Of a stretch of 64,000 nucleotides of DNA, positions 1 to 8,561 are shown piece after piece. A program made the position numbers and the translations under genes. The notes beneath the pieces were generated by a model. That model saw only the letters and a list, made by a program, of their open reading frames with translations. It searched no databases and was not told the origin of the DNA. Numbering within the stretch: the first letter of the stretch is position 1; every line of letters begins with the position of its first letter. Origin of the DNA: JAAXGI01 sp965215925 (GTDB taxonomy: Bacteria; Gemmatimonadota; Gemmatimonadetes; Longimicrobiales; Gaopeijiaceae); contig CBDCEQ010000003.1 in the NCBI GenBank assembly GCA_965215925.1, positions 1,426,001 to 1,490,000 on the forward strand. Direction: 5' to 3'.

Positions 1-282
1 CGCACGGGCCTGTAACATTCCCGACTGAGCTATGACGTCTGCGAAGCGGATCGAGTCACGCACGGCAACCTCAGTCTGGACCTCTAACTCCTCCGCTTGT
101 CCCGAAACCGAGAAGAAGAGCCAACTGGATCCTACGAGCGCGACGATGACTGCTACTCCCGCACCGGCCGACCACCGATCGACCGCTGGGAGGCCAGCGC
201 GAAGCTTAGGGATCGGGATCGACAGCCTCGCACGCCGGGATGCTTTCTTTCCTCCTCCGGGAAGGAGGTTGACTTCGATCAA
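1..282 (-). CDS. pilN: Type IV pilus assembly protein PilN, N-terminal part
   Basis: The minus strand reads LIEVNLLPGG right after a TTG codon at 282, which matches the usual PilN opening (MIxINLLP). It continues with a basic stretch, one hydrophobic segment at about residues 36-55 and the start of a coiled region, then runs off the window. A purine-rich GAAGGAA lies about 6 bases before the TTG, which supports this start. PilN is a bitopic inner-membrane protein that binds PilM through its cytoplasmic N-terminus and PilO through its periplasmic domain. It lies 25 bases after pilM, the conserved pilM-pilN order. Only about 94 residues are visible; pilO, pilP and pilQ presumably follow outside the window. 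Confidence 0.85.
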   Translation of the reverse strand, partial: MIEVNLLPGGGKKASRRARLSIPIPKLRAGLPAVDRWSAGAGVAVIVALVGSSWLFFSVSGQAEELEVQTEVAVRDSIRFADVIAQSGMLQARA

Positions 283-307
283 GTCACGTTCCTTCGGTGG
301 ACCTCAC

Positions 308-1345
308 TCAGGGAGCTCGCAGCGCAAGCCCCAAGGGGAGGAGAAGCATGGGCCCCGCTTCGTCGAGAAGCATGTTCAAGGGCGCGTCCGGACGAATCGG
401 AATCCGTTCGAACGGATTGACGATCTGGGTCTCCACCCCCATCCGCCTCCCTAGTGCCTCAGGCATGCCTGGCACGCGCGAGCCACCCCCGGACAGGTAG
501 ACCCGGCCCAGACCGGCCCCTGCCTGTTGCGTCATCAAGAATGCTGACGCCCTCTCCACCCCAACCGCAATCTCCTCGGCCCCCGTGTCAACGAAAGTAG
601 AGAGCGTATCCAACGCGGTCCTACCCTGCACAACCTCCTCCGCCTCCTCCGCGGTAATGTTTCTTTCCCTCTGAAGGTCTTCGCGGATTTTCCGAGATCC
701 GAACGGAATGTCCCTAGTAAGAATGGGGACACCATCCTCGAGGATGTTCACATTCGTTATGTCGTGTCCGATGTTCACAAGAGCGACGATCCCCTCCATA
801 CCCTCTGGGTAGTTGTGCTCGAAGGCATTGTGGAGGGCGAAAGCATCTACGTCGATGGCAGCCGGTTGAAGACCCGCGTCCATGAGCAGCGACACCTTAT
901 TCTCCACCAACTCCCTCTTTGCTGCAACCAGGAGGACTTGCATCTGCGGGCCGTCAGCTAATGGATCCAAGATTTGGAAGTCGAGTTCGACGCTACGAAT
1001 GTCAAATGGGACATGCTGCTCGGCCTCCCAGCGAATCACTTCCTTGGCGTCATTCTCACTCATTCGGTCCATCTCGATCTTCTTGATAATTACGTCATGC
1101 CCGCCAACTGCGGTGACAAGATTGTCACCCTTGACACCAACTTCGGCGATGAGATCTCGAACGGTATCGGATACCAACGCCGGGTCCATCACCTCTCCCT
1201 CGACGATAGCGTCCGGCAAGAGCGGTCGGGTCGCAATGCGGGTGACTTCGGGTTGGTCTCCCGAGTGGTCCACCTCGATCAACTTGACGAACCCGCTTCC
1301 GATATCGAGGCCAACGGAACTCTTCTTCTGGCCAAATAAGGCCAT
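308..1345 (-). CDS. pilM: Type IV pilus assembly ATPase-like protein PilM
   Basis: This 345-residue protein begins MALFGQKK and has the actin/FtsA-like fold signatures of PilM: VGLDIGSGFVKLIEV near the N-terminus (phosphate 1 region), a central VALVNIGHDITNVNIL segment (phosphate 2) and a C-terminal LSGGGSRVPG adenosine motif. PilM is cytoplasmic and links the PilNO inner-membrane complex to the pilus motor platform. Length and motif order are typical. It is followed closely by pilN and preceded by the minor-pilin genes on the same strand. Identification is by motif and gene order. Confidence 0.95.
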   Translation of the reverse strand: MALFGQKKSSVGLDIGSGFVKLIEVDHSGDQPEVTRIATRPLLPDAIVEGEVMDPALVSDTVRDLIAEVGVKGDNLVTAVGGHDVIIKKIEMDRMSENDAKEVIRWEAEQHVPFDIRSVELDFQILDPLADGPQMQVLLVAAKRELVENKVSLLMDAGLQPAAIDVDAFALHNAFEHNYPEGMEGIVALVNIGHDITNVNILEDGVPILTRDIPFGSRKIREDLQRERNITAEEAEEVVQGRTALDTLSTFVDTGAEEIAVGVERASAFLMTQQAGAGLGRVYLSGGGSRVPGMPEALGRRMGVETQIVNPFERIPIRPDAPLNMLLDEAGPMLLLPLGLALRAP

Positions 1346-1470
1346 GACAATCCCCTATCGAATGGGAAGGAGACAGGTTGACGGCCAGTGGCGCCTTCCT
1401 TCCCCGTGCGCCACCTGCTCTATCGATCTACTCAACGACCCCTGTCTACATGCCCAAGGGCCCCACTTCA

Positions 1471-2673
1471 TTACGACGCGTCGGTGAGACGCACCCAACT
1501 CCGCTCTCCCAGCGGCCGGATTCGCGCAAGCGGTTCGTTGCTTCCAATAGCCCGTCGAACTGCGCACCGCGAGTACTGTAATAGGGCGGCACCCGAGAAC
1601 TGTTGAGCCGCCAGTTTCTGGTTTCTTGCACCTATCGCCCCGAACACTGAAGGCCCGGTTGCGCCTTCGCCGAGGAGACCAATTGATCCCTGTGCAATGA
1701 CCAACCCGAAGAAGCGAAAGTCGCCTCTCAAGTCCAGATTTCCGTCAGCGAGAAGAATTCCTTGTCCCTGTCCTTTGGAACGAATCGTGGCATCTCCCCG
1801 GAGGTGTATGATAGGGAAGTAATCCCCACAAGGAGCGCTCGGGTTTTCAGGATCTCCCCAATTCATTGGATCGGTGTGGTCGCATTGATTTCCAGAGACG
1901 CTCGGGCCTGTCCGGTCGATGACTCCTCCTGGAAGATCGACTGCCGCCAGTGAGGTCAGATCCTCCCAGGTCATGCCCCCAAATTGGTCGAATGCGGCCA
2001 CCGAAAGCGCTGAGTCTCGCAGATGCGCGCCCGGAGCTTGTGTCCCTGACGAGGCGCGCGCAAGTCCCTCGACCAAGATTCCGTCGGGAGTCACGACGGC
2101 CGGCAGATTCTGACGAGCCTCGGGACAAATCTGCAGGTCCCAGTGAGGAGGGATTTCGTCCTCGCCCAGGATGCGGGACAGACCTGATATGTGAACAGGT
2201 CCGAGGGTCCGCAGGGCGCCTGGGATCACGAGGCTAGCTCGGTGGGCCCTTGCTGCAACCCCCACCGCCTGTTGAGCCGGCGGTCGGTCTGCATCACTGT
2301 CGACCCGGCCAACTGACCGGAGAAAAAACAGTGTATCGCCCACGCGACGGACCTCGACCTCCCACACTCCCTGTGCGGTAGCGCCCCTTTTGATGTCCGG
2401 CGGTCCCCATACCCGTAGTCCACTCCGCCCAGGGCTCCAGTTCGCGAGGACTGAATTCATGCCACTTTCCGCAACGTAAAAGGCTTGCGTCGTCTCACGG
2501 GTCGATGAGGAACCCTGGTGCTTCCGTAGAGCCAGTTGGATCGCACCGGTAGTCACCAAGCCAACGGCCACAAGTGCGAGTATCGCGATGGGAAGGGCGA
2601 ACCCTCCGGTCCGCCCCTTCCCCATCGACCCAATTGGTCGCTCTCTAAAGCCGAGATCCGGAGAGATAGTCAT
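1471..2673 (-). CDS. PilX-like minor pilin, module B
   Basis: This 400-residue protein has a basic leader, then GGFALPIAILALVAVGLVTTGAI, a prepilin-like N-terminal helix in which the usual Glu5 is replaced, as in PilX/GspK-like proteins. The AFYVAESGMNSVLANW segment is typical of the PilX N-terminal region. The C-terminal half has regular Gly- and Leu-rich strands, resembling repetitive beta-structured domains. The start codon directly follows the stop of the PilW-like gene (TAGATG), so the two are probably co-translated. A second protein of the same layout is at 6036-6977. Its likely role is pilus tip assembly or export priming. The exact family assignment is uncertain because PilX proteins diverge quickly. 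Confidence 0.7.
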   Translation of the reverse strand: MTISPDLGFRERPIGSMGKGRTGGFALPIAILALVAVGLVTTGAIQLALRKHQGSSSTRETTQAFYVAESGMNSVLANWSPGRSGLRVWGPPDIKRGATAQGVWEVEVRRVGDTLFFLRSVGRVDSDADRPPAQQAVGVAARAHRASLVIPGALRTLGPVHISGLSRILGEDEIPPHWDLQICPEARQNLPAVVTPDGILVEGLARASSGTQAPGAHLRDSALSVAAFDQFGGMTWEDLTSLAAVDLPGGVIDRTGPSVSGNQCDHTDPMNWGDPENPSAPCGDYFPIIHLRGDATIRSKGQGQGILLADGNLDLRGDFRFFGLVIAQGSIGLLGEGATGPSVFGAIGARNQKLAAQQFSGAALLQYSRCAVRRAIGSNEPLARIRPLGERSWVRLTDAS

Positions 2674-3452
2674 CTAATTCCGTAAGAAGACGGAAGTCTT
2701 TAGGCTGTCGCCGGCCAAAGCATCGCCTCCGCCGCTCTGGCCCTCGGTACGGAGAGTTATCCTCGCTGTGACCACCTCCTTCACCGCCGTCGTTCGGTTG
2801 CCGCCGACATCCATGAAGCGGAGCTCCAGACCACCGGTCCTGGATAGGGGCCCGACGAGGGGGGTTCGATGACCGTCGTGCTCCCGCATGAGGAAGACGT
2901 GGCCTCCGGTGGTGTCCGCCTCGTACCGCACTTCCTCCCAGCTTCGCAGAACGGCCCCACGCCCAACGTTGCCCGGGAGGGCCGTCAGGTTCGCACCGGA
3001 GAGAATGAGCTCCTGGGCATCGATCTCATCCTCCCCGCAGGTCTCTCCATCTCTCGCATCGGCCACTTGCAGCTCTCGCCACTGGTCATCCTCTGAGGTA
3101 GTGGGGTCCCCATCCACCAACATGTATAGCTCATCTCCGTCCCTGAAACGCGGGCCGTGGTTGGCCACGGTCACGGTCATTGCACCGTCCGAGGTGCCTC
3201 CGAGCTGCACGTCGCACGTGACCCCGAACGACCTCAACGCCCTGAATGCCACCATTTGATCCGCGACCAATGTCAGATCTCCTCCCGCGGCGCTCACCTC
3301 TTGAAGCTCCCGCGCCATCAGGTCGACCCCCTCGTGCAGTGCTTGCTGATCGTACAACCGCTCGCTTTGCACGGCCGAAATGCGTTGAGTCGTAGCCAAG
3401 ACCTGATAGATCGCCGCTGCCAACACGCCCGCCAGCGCCACCCCGGTGAAGA

Positions 3453-3460
3453 GGATGGGC
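3453..3460. repeat. Target-site duplication of the IS256 element, left copy
   Basis: GGATGGGC lies immediately outside the left inverted repeat. An identical copy lies immediately outside the right repeat at 4893-4900. Confidence 0.9.
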
Positions 3461-4892
3461 GAGTCAATCCCAAAGTTAGTTGAAACTGGAGCGACCCCCT
3501 CGTCAGGCGACGGCATGTGAACTGCTCTCGGGAAGGGTGATCCCGAGCTCCTTCTGTATCGCGGCCCTGAGGAGCGGGAGGTGCCGGTAGCCGAGCAACC
3601 TCCGGAGCCGGGGCTCGATCTCGAGTAACACGGTCGCGAACCATCGGTGCTTCTGGCTCGAGGTCTTCCAGTGATCCACTCGTCCGCAGCGTTGCTCGGC
3701 CATGGCGTTGACGGATTCGAGTACGTTAGTGGTCTTCAGCGACCGGCCGACCAGAGGGAAGACCCCGAGCCGGTGGAGGGTCAAGGTCTCCTCGAACCCC
3801 TCGTTTAGACTGGCCACGGCAGACTGGTTCACCTCGCCGAGCTCGTGCTTGAGGGTTTTCAACGCCTGGGCGGCCTCCTTGTACGTGGGCCGTTGATACG
3901 CACGTTGGAGTCGCCGGCGCCAGTTCTTCTGCTCCGCCCTCGGCAGGTGCGAGATCACGTTCTCCCGTTTGTGCCACTGGCACCGTTGGATCAGCACCTG
4001 GTCCTTGAAGGCCGCGAGCACGCCGCTCCGGAGCCCCTTGGCCCCGTCGATCACCACGAGCGCTCCGGCCGACAGATCGAGACCTCGGTCCTTCAGGCCC
4101 CTGAGGAAGGACCGGATCACCACCGCGTTCTCCGTGTCGGTCTGGACGAAGCCGAGGAACACCTTGTCCCCCTCAAGCGTCACGCCGAGCGCCACCACCA
4201 TCTCGTCCTCGGCGAAGCTCTTCCCGTCCAGGACGAGCGCCACCACGTCATAGACCGAGAGGTCCCGCTCCTGAAACTCCTTCAGCCTCGCGGCGGTGGC
4301 CTTCTTGAACTCCCGCGAGACCCTCGACTTCGACAGCCCGATCGCTCCGGGCACCGCCTCGACCGCCGCCTCGTAGTCTCGGCATGAGATCCCGAGCAGC
4401 ACCTTCCGAAAGAGCCCCTCGTCCACCTCTCCGGCCGAGCCGTGGAGTCGCTCGTACGATGCGAGCCTCACCTCTCCGGCCCGGCCCCGCACCCGAGGTA
4501 CTCGCACCGGATGCCGCTGGCCGCCCAACCTCACCGACCCGGGGTTGTGCCCGTGCCGGTATCCGCTCTCGTCGTCCCCCTTTCGGGCGTGCCGCCGCCC
4601 GGCCAGCTCCTCTACCTCTTCCTCGAGCATCCGGCTCACCTCCGCCAGTCCAAGCGGAATCAGCTGCCGGATCAGCTCCACTCGCGGGTCCAGCTCCAGC
4701 GCCTGGATCTCCTCCCAACTCATCTCGCTCGGTTCCCCAAGCCGCCGGTCCTTCTTGCCCCGCTCAACCAGCCTCGGCATCCTTCCCATCGGTGGCCTCC
4801 TTCCTCTTTTGTTGGTCCCGTGGCGTGCTCGCACACCCACGTTACCTGAGGTCGGAGGCCGCTTCAATTTCAACTAAAGATGGGACTCACTC
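3461..4892 (-). mobile_element. IS256-family insertion sequence (1432 bp)
   Basis: The ends form imperfect inverted repeats. The left end begins GAGTCAATCCCAAAG and the right end, reverse complemented, begins GAGTGAGTCCCATCT; about 30 of the first 39 positions match by eye. The element is flanked by a perfect 8-bp direct repeat GGATGGGC (3453-3460 and 4893-4900), the duplication size expected of IS256/Mutator elements. It carries one transposase gene. Intact ends, intact duplication and an open transposase frame indicate a recent and possibly mobile copy. Scrambled fragments of a close relative lie at 34027-34170 in opposite orientation. Confidence 0.93.
3503..4789 (-). CDS. IS256-family (Mutator-type) transposase
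   Basis: This is a DDE transposase of about 428 residues. Candidate catalytic residues are the Asp in VALVLDGKSF, the Asp in LVVIDGAKGLRSG and the Glu in TTNVLESVNA. The family's conserved CxxH (CQWHKRENV) follows the second Asp. The frame is open up to 4873, but ATG at 4789 is chosen because AGGAAGGAGG lies just upstream. Length is typical of the family. The protein would cut and join the inverted repeats of its own element. Confidence 0.95.
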   Translation of the reverse strand: MGRMPRLVERGKKDRRLGEPSEMSWEEIQALELDPRVELIRQLIPLGLAEVSRMLEEEVEELAGRRHARKGDDESGYRHGHNPGSVRLGGQRHPVRVPRVRGRAGEVRLASYERLHGSAGEVDEGLFRKVLLGISCRDYEAAVEAVPGAIGLSKSRVSREFKKATAARLKEFQERDLSVYDVVALVLDGKSFAEDEMVVALGVTLEGDKVFLGFVQTDTENAVVIRSFLRGLKDRGLDLSAGALVVIDGAKGLRSGVLAAFKDQVLIQRCQWHKRENVISHLPRAEQKNWRRRLQRAYQRPTYKEAAQALKTLKHELGEVNQSAVASLNEGFEETLTLHRLGVFPLVGRSLKTTNVLESVNAMAEQRCGRVDHWKTSSQKHRWFATVLLEIEPRLRRLLGYRHLPLLRAAIQKELGITLPESSSHAVA

Positions 4893-4900
4893 GGATGGGC
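4893..4900. repeat. Target-site duplication of the IS256 element, right copy
   Basis: GGATGGGC is identical to the left copy. Keeping one copy restores the PilW-like reading frame. Confidence 0.9.
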
Positions 4901-4931
4901 AGCCTAACGCCCCGAATACCGGCGTCATCGA

Positions 4932-5351
4932 TCATCGGCGGGCACTTCGGTATTGCAGAGTGTCGGCAGGCACACGAAAGGGGGTGGTGCCGCCAGCGCC
5001 CCGGCTTAACCCACGGGGACCCACTGCAACGAACTCGACGAGGGCCGAATTGACCTCCTGGTCCAACAGCGTCCATGAGATGTCGAAATCACCCCAGGAA
5101 GTCCGCCCTGACTGAAGCTTTTCGAACGGCACGGCACTCACTTCCTCGACCATCGCCTGAAGCGCAAATATCCGTTGATGCTCGTGTTGCGTAGCATGAG
5201 CCGATCTGATCATCCAGCCGCTGCCTGCCGAAAGCGAAAGGAGCCCCAAGGTGAGGACCAGAATGGCCGCCATGACCTCTACAGGAGTCAGTCCCTCTCG
5301 TCCCAGCTCCAAGCCACCTTGGTACTCGGTGCTCACTACTGAGCCCCTCAT
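4932..5351 (-). CDS. PilV-like minor pilin, module B
   Basis: This 139-residue protein carries a prepilin motif, REGLTPVEVMAAILVLTLGLLSLS, with Gly before the cleavage point and Glu at position +5, followed by a hydrophobic helix. This is typical of PilV/GspI minor pilins. The start overlaps the upstream gene by 4 bases and the stop overlaps the original start of the PilW-like gene as ATGA. It would be processed by prepilin peptidase and sit at the pilus tip or in a priming complex. Sequence after the helix is not diagnostic. Confidence 0.75.
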   Translation of the reverse strand: MRGSVVSTEYQGGLELGREGLTPVEVMAAILVLTLGLLSLSAGSGWMIRSAHATQHEHQRIFALQAMVEEVSAVPFEKLQSGRTSWGDFDISWTLLDQEVNSALVEFVAVGPRGLSRGAGGTTPFRVPADTLQYRSARR

Positions 5352-5809
5352 GGCTCGACCGCTTGGCCGAGCGGAAACAGAAGTACTGAGGCGGTGTGCT
5401 CCCCTCTTAGAAACGTGACCCTCTCCTGTTCATTGAAGGAATTCGACTCTAGGTCGGCGTAACCGCGAGGGGTCATGCACATCTCCAGCTTCCTTCCCCC
5501 TGTGAGTAGATCAACCCTATAGCTGAGGTTGAAGTCCCGAGACGCGAGGATCCGTCCCTCTCCAGTGCAACCCTCCCGCACAGTCACGATTTGGGTCTCG
5601 GGGTCGGCAACGAAGCCTGTGTACACCCCGCGCTCAACTGCGAGTGACCGACTGAGATGATGAAGCGAGAGAAATCTCGATTGAGCTGACCTAACGGCGA
5701 TTCCCCGTTTAGCTTCGGCCAGGTTTCTCCCTAAGACCGCGACGGGCACCGCGGAAACTGCCAACGCCATTATCGCCGCCAAAACGGCCAGTGCCCACCG
5801 CACCTTCAT
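5348..5809 (-). CDS. FimT/GspH-position minor pilin-like protein, module B
   Basis: This 153-residue protein begins MKVRWALAVLAAIMALAVSAVPVAVLG, a signal- or pilin-like hydrophobic N-terminus but without a clear Gly-Phe-Thr-Leu-x-Glu motif. It is the first gene of the second minor-pilin module, where FimT/GspH sits in the first module. A sigma-54 promoter match lies 95-110 bases upstream. Two Cys (in REGCTGEG and LEMCMTP) could form a disulfide. It may be a diverged FimT-like protein or an unrelated secreted protein recruited to the operon. Function is inferred from position only. Confidence 0.6.
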   Translation of the reverse strand: MKVRWALAVLAAIMALAVSAVPVAVLGRNLAEAKRGIAVRSAQSRFLSLHHLSRSLAVERGVYTGFVADPETQIVTVREGCTGEGRILASRDFNLSYRVDLLTGGRKLEMCMTPRGYADLESNSFNEQERVTFLRGEHTASVLLFPLGQAVEP

Positions 5810-5903
5810 GACTTCTCCCCAATCTCGCGATCAAGAAACGTCCATGGCTTGGATCGAGAGGACCCGGAATAGGCACCAATAACCCTTACCAGATTCCCTG
5901 ATG

Positions 5904-5919
5904 TGCCAGTTCCGTGCCA
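5904..5919 (-). promoter_or_regulatory. Sigma-54 promoter upstream of minor-pilin module B
   Basis: The minus strand reads TGGCACGGAACTGGCA. This matches the -24/-12 consensus TGGCACG-N4-TTGCW at all but one defined position, with GG and GC at the required spacing. Initiation would fall near 5892, about 83 bases before the gene at 5809. Two sigma-54 activators are encoded at 8562-9941 and 13295-14665. Confidence 0.75.
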
Positions 5920-6035
5920 CCTGAAACCTATTGTCAATGAGTCACTTAGAGTGTGCTGAGGAGGCGTTGTATCGGATCTTATTCCGGATCAACCTACGAT
6001 CCCGGAAATGATTTCCGGCGAGGGTTCGGGAACGC

Positions 6036-6977
6036 TCAGTAGCGTCCCAGTAGCGATCCGGTGGGCACCGCGTGCCCTTTGTTGAGCGGCGGGAGCTCTA
6101 GCCCAGATAGTGCCGAGTCCGGGCACCCAAAGATGCCCGCGCCACCCGAGATCCGTAGAGATCCCCCGACGAGAGCAACGCCCTCAACCCGAGCCGAGCC
6201 ACGAAGCGTGAGCTCCCCCTCGACGACGAGGAGGCCGGAAAACTGGGCTGAACCCTCGAGAAGAAGGTCACCCGCAGCAACAAGCACTCCTGAGCCTCTC
6301 CCACTCCTTATCACAGTGCCATCTACTGCACGCCTCACCGCGGGTGGGACGGCACCAGGTAGAACTGCCACACCGGGGAGTTCCGTCTCGGTAAGGTTCC
6401 AAAGCTCGGTTATGCCCAGGATGCCTAGGTGCGGGCGGCCAGCCCCGTCGGGGTCTGTAGGGTCACTCAGACTCTGCGCAGGGGAAACGATGAGAGGTCG
6501 AGTGTCCGCAGACGGGCAGCCAGGAAGCCTCTGTACGCCTGACTCCGGTGGGGGCCCGGTCGCCTCGACCGCACCCGGGAGCCCAGCTGCGATGGATTCT
6601 GGATTGAATACCCATTGAACGGAAAAGTAGGAAGGCCCATGGGTCGGCGGGGTCACTTCGACGAGAATGAAATCTCCCGTAAGATCGGTTTCTGCCCGGT
6701 CGAACCCAGGGATCAACGCGAGTTGAGCGGCGTCATTCAAGAGCTTCTCGGCATGAATCCTCTCTTCGAGGAATCGGAGCTCTCCTCGCGCAACGAGTCT
6801 CTCGGTCGAGACCAAGACGAGAATGGAGGTCGATGCAGCAGCGAGTGCCAAGACTAGGAGCAAGACCACCGGGAGGAGAATCCCTCTGCGGCGATCTGGG
6901 TGTCCATCGAAACGGGTCTGCGCTTGGAATCCCCCAGATCCGGGCTGGGCTAACGTACACGAGGAAGCACCCTTCAC
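6036..6977 (-). CDS. PilX-like minor pilin, module A
   Basis: This 313-residue protein has a basic leader, then RRGILLPVVLLLVLALAAAST, a prepilin-like helix with Val where Glu5 would be, as in PilX/GspK-type proteins. RFLEERIHAEKLLNDAAQLAL follows the helix. The C-terminal part has short repeating Gly-rich strands (for example GSAQFSGLLVVEGELTLRGS) suggesting a beta-solenoid-like fold. It starts at GTG overlapping the previous stop (GTGA). It parallels the protein at 1471-2673 in layout, which suggests module duplication. A 226-bp gap with a sigma-54 promoter follows before module B. Confidence 0.7.
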   Translation of the reverse strand: MKGASSCTLAQPGSGGFQAQTRFDGHPDRRRGILLPVVLLLVLALAAASTSILVLVSTERLVARGELRFLEERIHAEKLLNDAAQLALIPGFDRAETDLTGDFILVEVTPPTHGPSYFSVQWVFNPESIAAGLPGAVEATGPPPESGVQRLPGCPSADTRPLIVSPAQSLSDPTDPDGAGRPHLGILGITELWNLTETELPGVAVLPGAVPPAVRRAVDGTVIRSGRGSGVLVAAGDLLLEGSAQFSGLLVVEGELTLRGSARVEGVALVGGSLRISGGAGIFGCPDSALSGLELPPLNKGHAVPTGSLLGRY

Positions 6978-7693
6978 CTCGACCCCGCAGCCCTAGTCAG
7001 CCAAAGGAACGACCGAGAGGCTCCTCCCCCTTCAGGATCGGTGAGGACCAGAGTTACCTCGAGAGCGTTCCCTACACGCCGGAATCCACTGGTGCCGAGT
7101 AGCCTTTCGGTAGTGAGAGGCTGCCGCCCCCCTGCTCCCCGCCTGTACCTGAAGGCGCCATCTGCAAGGTGGTAGCTCCCTCGCTCGAAGGTCCGCGCGA
7201 GCACAGGCGAGCGTCCGGTCCGATGATTCGAGACCCAGCGAAGGACTGACTCTCCCCGCAGTGGCTGGCAGCCTTCCGATGAGACGGAGGATTCTAGCGC
7301 GAAGCTTCGCCAGACGCCGTCGTCTTCGAGGACTAGGATCGAGTCTCGGAGAGGATCGGGGGACCGGCGTCCGCGGAACGCCACCGTCCATTCCTCTGGA
7401 ACACTCTCGACCGCGCAAATCCGAGCGATCCCCCGGAAGGCACGGAGCGCGAGTGCCCCGGTCTCGTCTACCCGCCAATCGCGACCCGCTCTGGCGGTCC
7501 GGACTTCATCTTCTACGACCACCCACACCGTTCGGGCGACCTCCAGAGCTTCGGTCTGATCGGAAAGAGATCGAGTCCAGCGGACACCACCCGAAATGAG
7601 GGTGGCGAGGGAGCCGATCACTACTGCGGCCATCGTGAGGGCCAATACCATCTCGACTAGCAGCCAGCCGCTCCGACGAGCGCTCGGACTCAC
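6974..7693 (-). CDS. PilW/GspJ-like minor pilin, module A
   Basis: A protein of about 239 residues with the prepilin motif RSGWLLVEMVLALTMAAVVIG (Gly, then Glu at +5) and a long globular part, as in PilW/GspJ. The open frame extends to 7714, but GTG at 7693 overlaps the stop of the preceding gene as GTGA and leaves a short leader, so it is preferred. It is the third gene of module A. It is expected to take part in the minor-pilin complex that starts pilus assembly. Confidence 0.75.
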   Translation of the reverse strand: MSPSARRSGWLLVEMVLALTMAAVVIGSLATLISGGVRWTRSLSDQTEALEVARTVWVVVEDEVRTARAGRDWRVDETGALALRAFRGIARICAVESVPEEWTVAFRGRRSPDPLRDSILVLEDDGVWRSFALESSVSSEGCQPLRGESVLRWVSNHRTGRSPVLARTFERGSYHLADGAFRYRRGAGGRQPLTTERLLGTSGFRRVGNALEVTLVLTDPEGGGASRSFLWLTRAAGSR

Positions 7694-8070
7694 CTTGCCC
7701 AAGAAAAATCCCAACTTTGTTCGGCCAGGAAGCCCTGGGGTCCAACCGGATTGTAACCAGAGCGATCGCGCGCATCGGGCGGCTCGTACCGAATCGTAAG
7801 AGCCTCGGGCGGTTCCACCTCAGGGATCAGCCATCCCGGACCGGATGCCCGAGGAGCGATCGTGTCCGCTCCAGCGTCTGGAACTGGCGCGATCTCACTT
7901 AGGAAAATCGCTGCGCGTAGGCCTAGCTCAGCTTCCTCGACAGTCCTACTCGCGCTTGCCAGGACACGGAGAGAAAGGGTTGCGCCCAACGCGAGTAGCA
8001 CCAACGAGACCAGGACCTCTGCGATCGATACGCCTCGGACCCTTCCGGCACCTGGCTCCGGCGCCTTCAT
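7690..8070 (-). CDS. PilV/GspI-like minor pilin, module A
   Basis: This 126-residue protein carries RGVSIAEVLVSLVLLALGATLSL, a prepilin motif with Glu at +5 followed by a hydrophobic helix, and a short C-terminal domain. Size and motif fit PilV/GspI. It overlaps the genes on both sides by 4 bases, indicating translational coupling within the minor-pilin operon. Confidence 0.75.
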   Translation of the reverse strand: MKAPEPGAGRVRGVSIAEVLVSLVLLALGATLSLRVLASASRTVEEAELGLRAAIFLSEIAPVPDAGADTIAPRASGPGWLIPEVEPPEALTIRYEPPDARDRSGYNPVGPQGFLAEQSWDFSWAR

Positions 8071-8492
8071 CGCCGAATACGACCGTAGCTCGAAACCACT
8101 AGACGCGCTTGTGCGCCACCCTTGGTCAGGACAACTGAGGCAGAGCCGAACCGTGCGACGCCGAGAGGCCCGAACCGCAGGGTGAGTGAGGAGCGGGCGC
8201 CGGTTACCTCGAGCCTGACCCCCCGACTAGCGAGCGGGACACGCGCCGGGGGCCGCCCACCGCTGACAAGCAGGAGCGGATCCGCACCCTCTTCGATGAC
8301 GACAGCGGCGTCGCCATGACCCCTCGCCTCCATCCGGGCTCGATGAACAAGAGCCACGACCTCTTCGCGGATCCCGCGCAGTGCCAGGGCGTCCGCCTGC
8401 AGACGAATCGGACCGATGAAAGTCTGGGTCGCGGTCCCTACGAGAAGCAGGCACAGTATGAGCTCAGGAAGAGTAAGGCCGCTGGAATTCAT
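8067..8492 (-). CDS. FimT/GspH-like minor pilin, module A
   Basis: This 141-residue protein begins MNSSGLTLPELILCLLLVG, with prepilin peptidase site after Gly5 and Glu at +5. Its LVHRARMEARGHGDAAVVI segment is the FimT/GspH-type conserved region (residues around 48-66). It is the first gene of the module, 69 bases downstream of the NtrC-type regulator gene, and probably part of the same transcript. Confidence 0.8.
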   Translation of the reverse strand: MNSSGLTLPELILCLLLVGTATQTFIGPIRLQADALALRGIREEVVALVHRARMEARGHGDAAVVIEEGADPLLLVSGGRPPARVPLASRGVRLEVTGARSSLTLRFGPLGVARFGSASVVLTKGGAQARLVVSSYGRIRR

Positions 8493-8561
8493 ACCTCGAA
8501 GCTGGAGCTGGCTTCGGGGCGGAGGGATAGCGGTAGCAGGCGGATTCGTCTGGCTTAGAGC

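Larger units (their letters stand above)
2674..4935 (-). pseudogene. PilW-like minor pilin interrupted by an IS256-family element
   Basis: The 3' part (2674-3460) encodes about 260 residues starting in a hydrophobic helix (LFTGVALAGVLAAAIYQVL). The 5' part (4901-4935) encodes MIDDAGIRGVRLPI. Removing the IS (3461-4892) and one copy of the 8-bp duplication joins them in frame as RGVRLPILFTGVALAG, a prepilin-type N-terminus with a Gly before the helix. The restored ATG at 4935-4933 overlaps the stop of the upstream PilV-like gene as ATGA, which supports the reconstruction. In the interrupted state, ATG-initiated translation from inside the IS would give a protein without the prepilin leader, probably not a functional pilin. 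Family assignment rests on the N-terminus and on position between PilV-like and PilX-like genes. Confidence 0.85.

Noticed and set aside
3466..3477. IS256 boundary at the TTAGTTGAAA motif
   Set aside because: No target duplication fits there; extending the inverted repeat outward by 16 bases gives a perfect 8-bp duplication.
3845..4387. 180-codon plus-strand frame
   Set aside because: It is antisense to the IS256 transposase. Its similarity to the frame in the FkbH filler only reflects the shared IS sequence.
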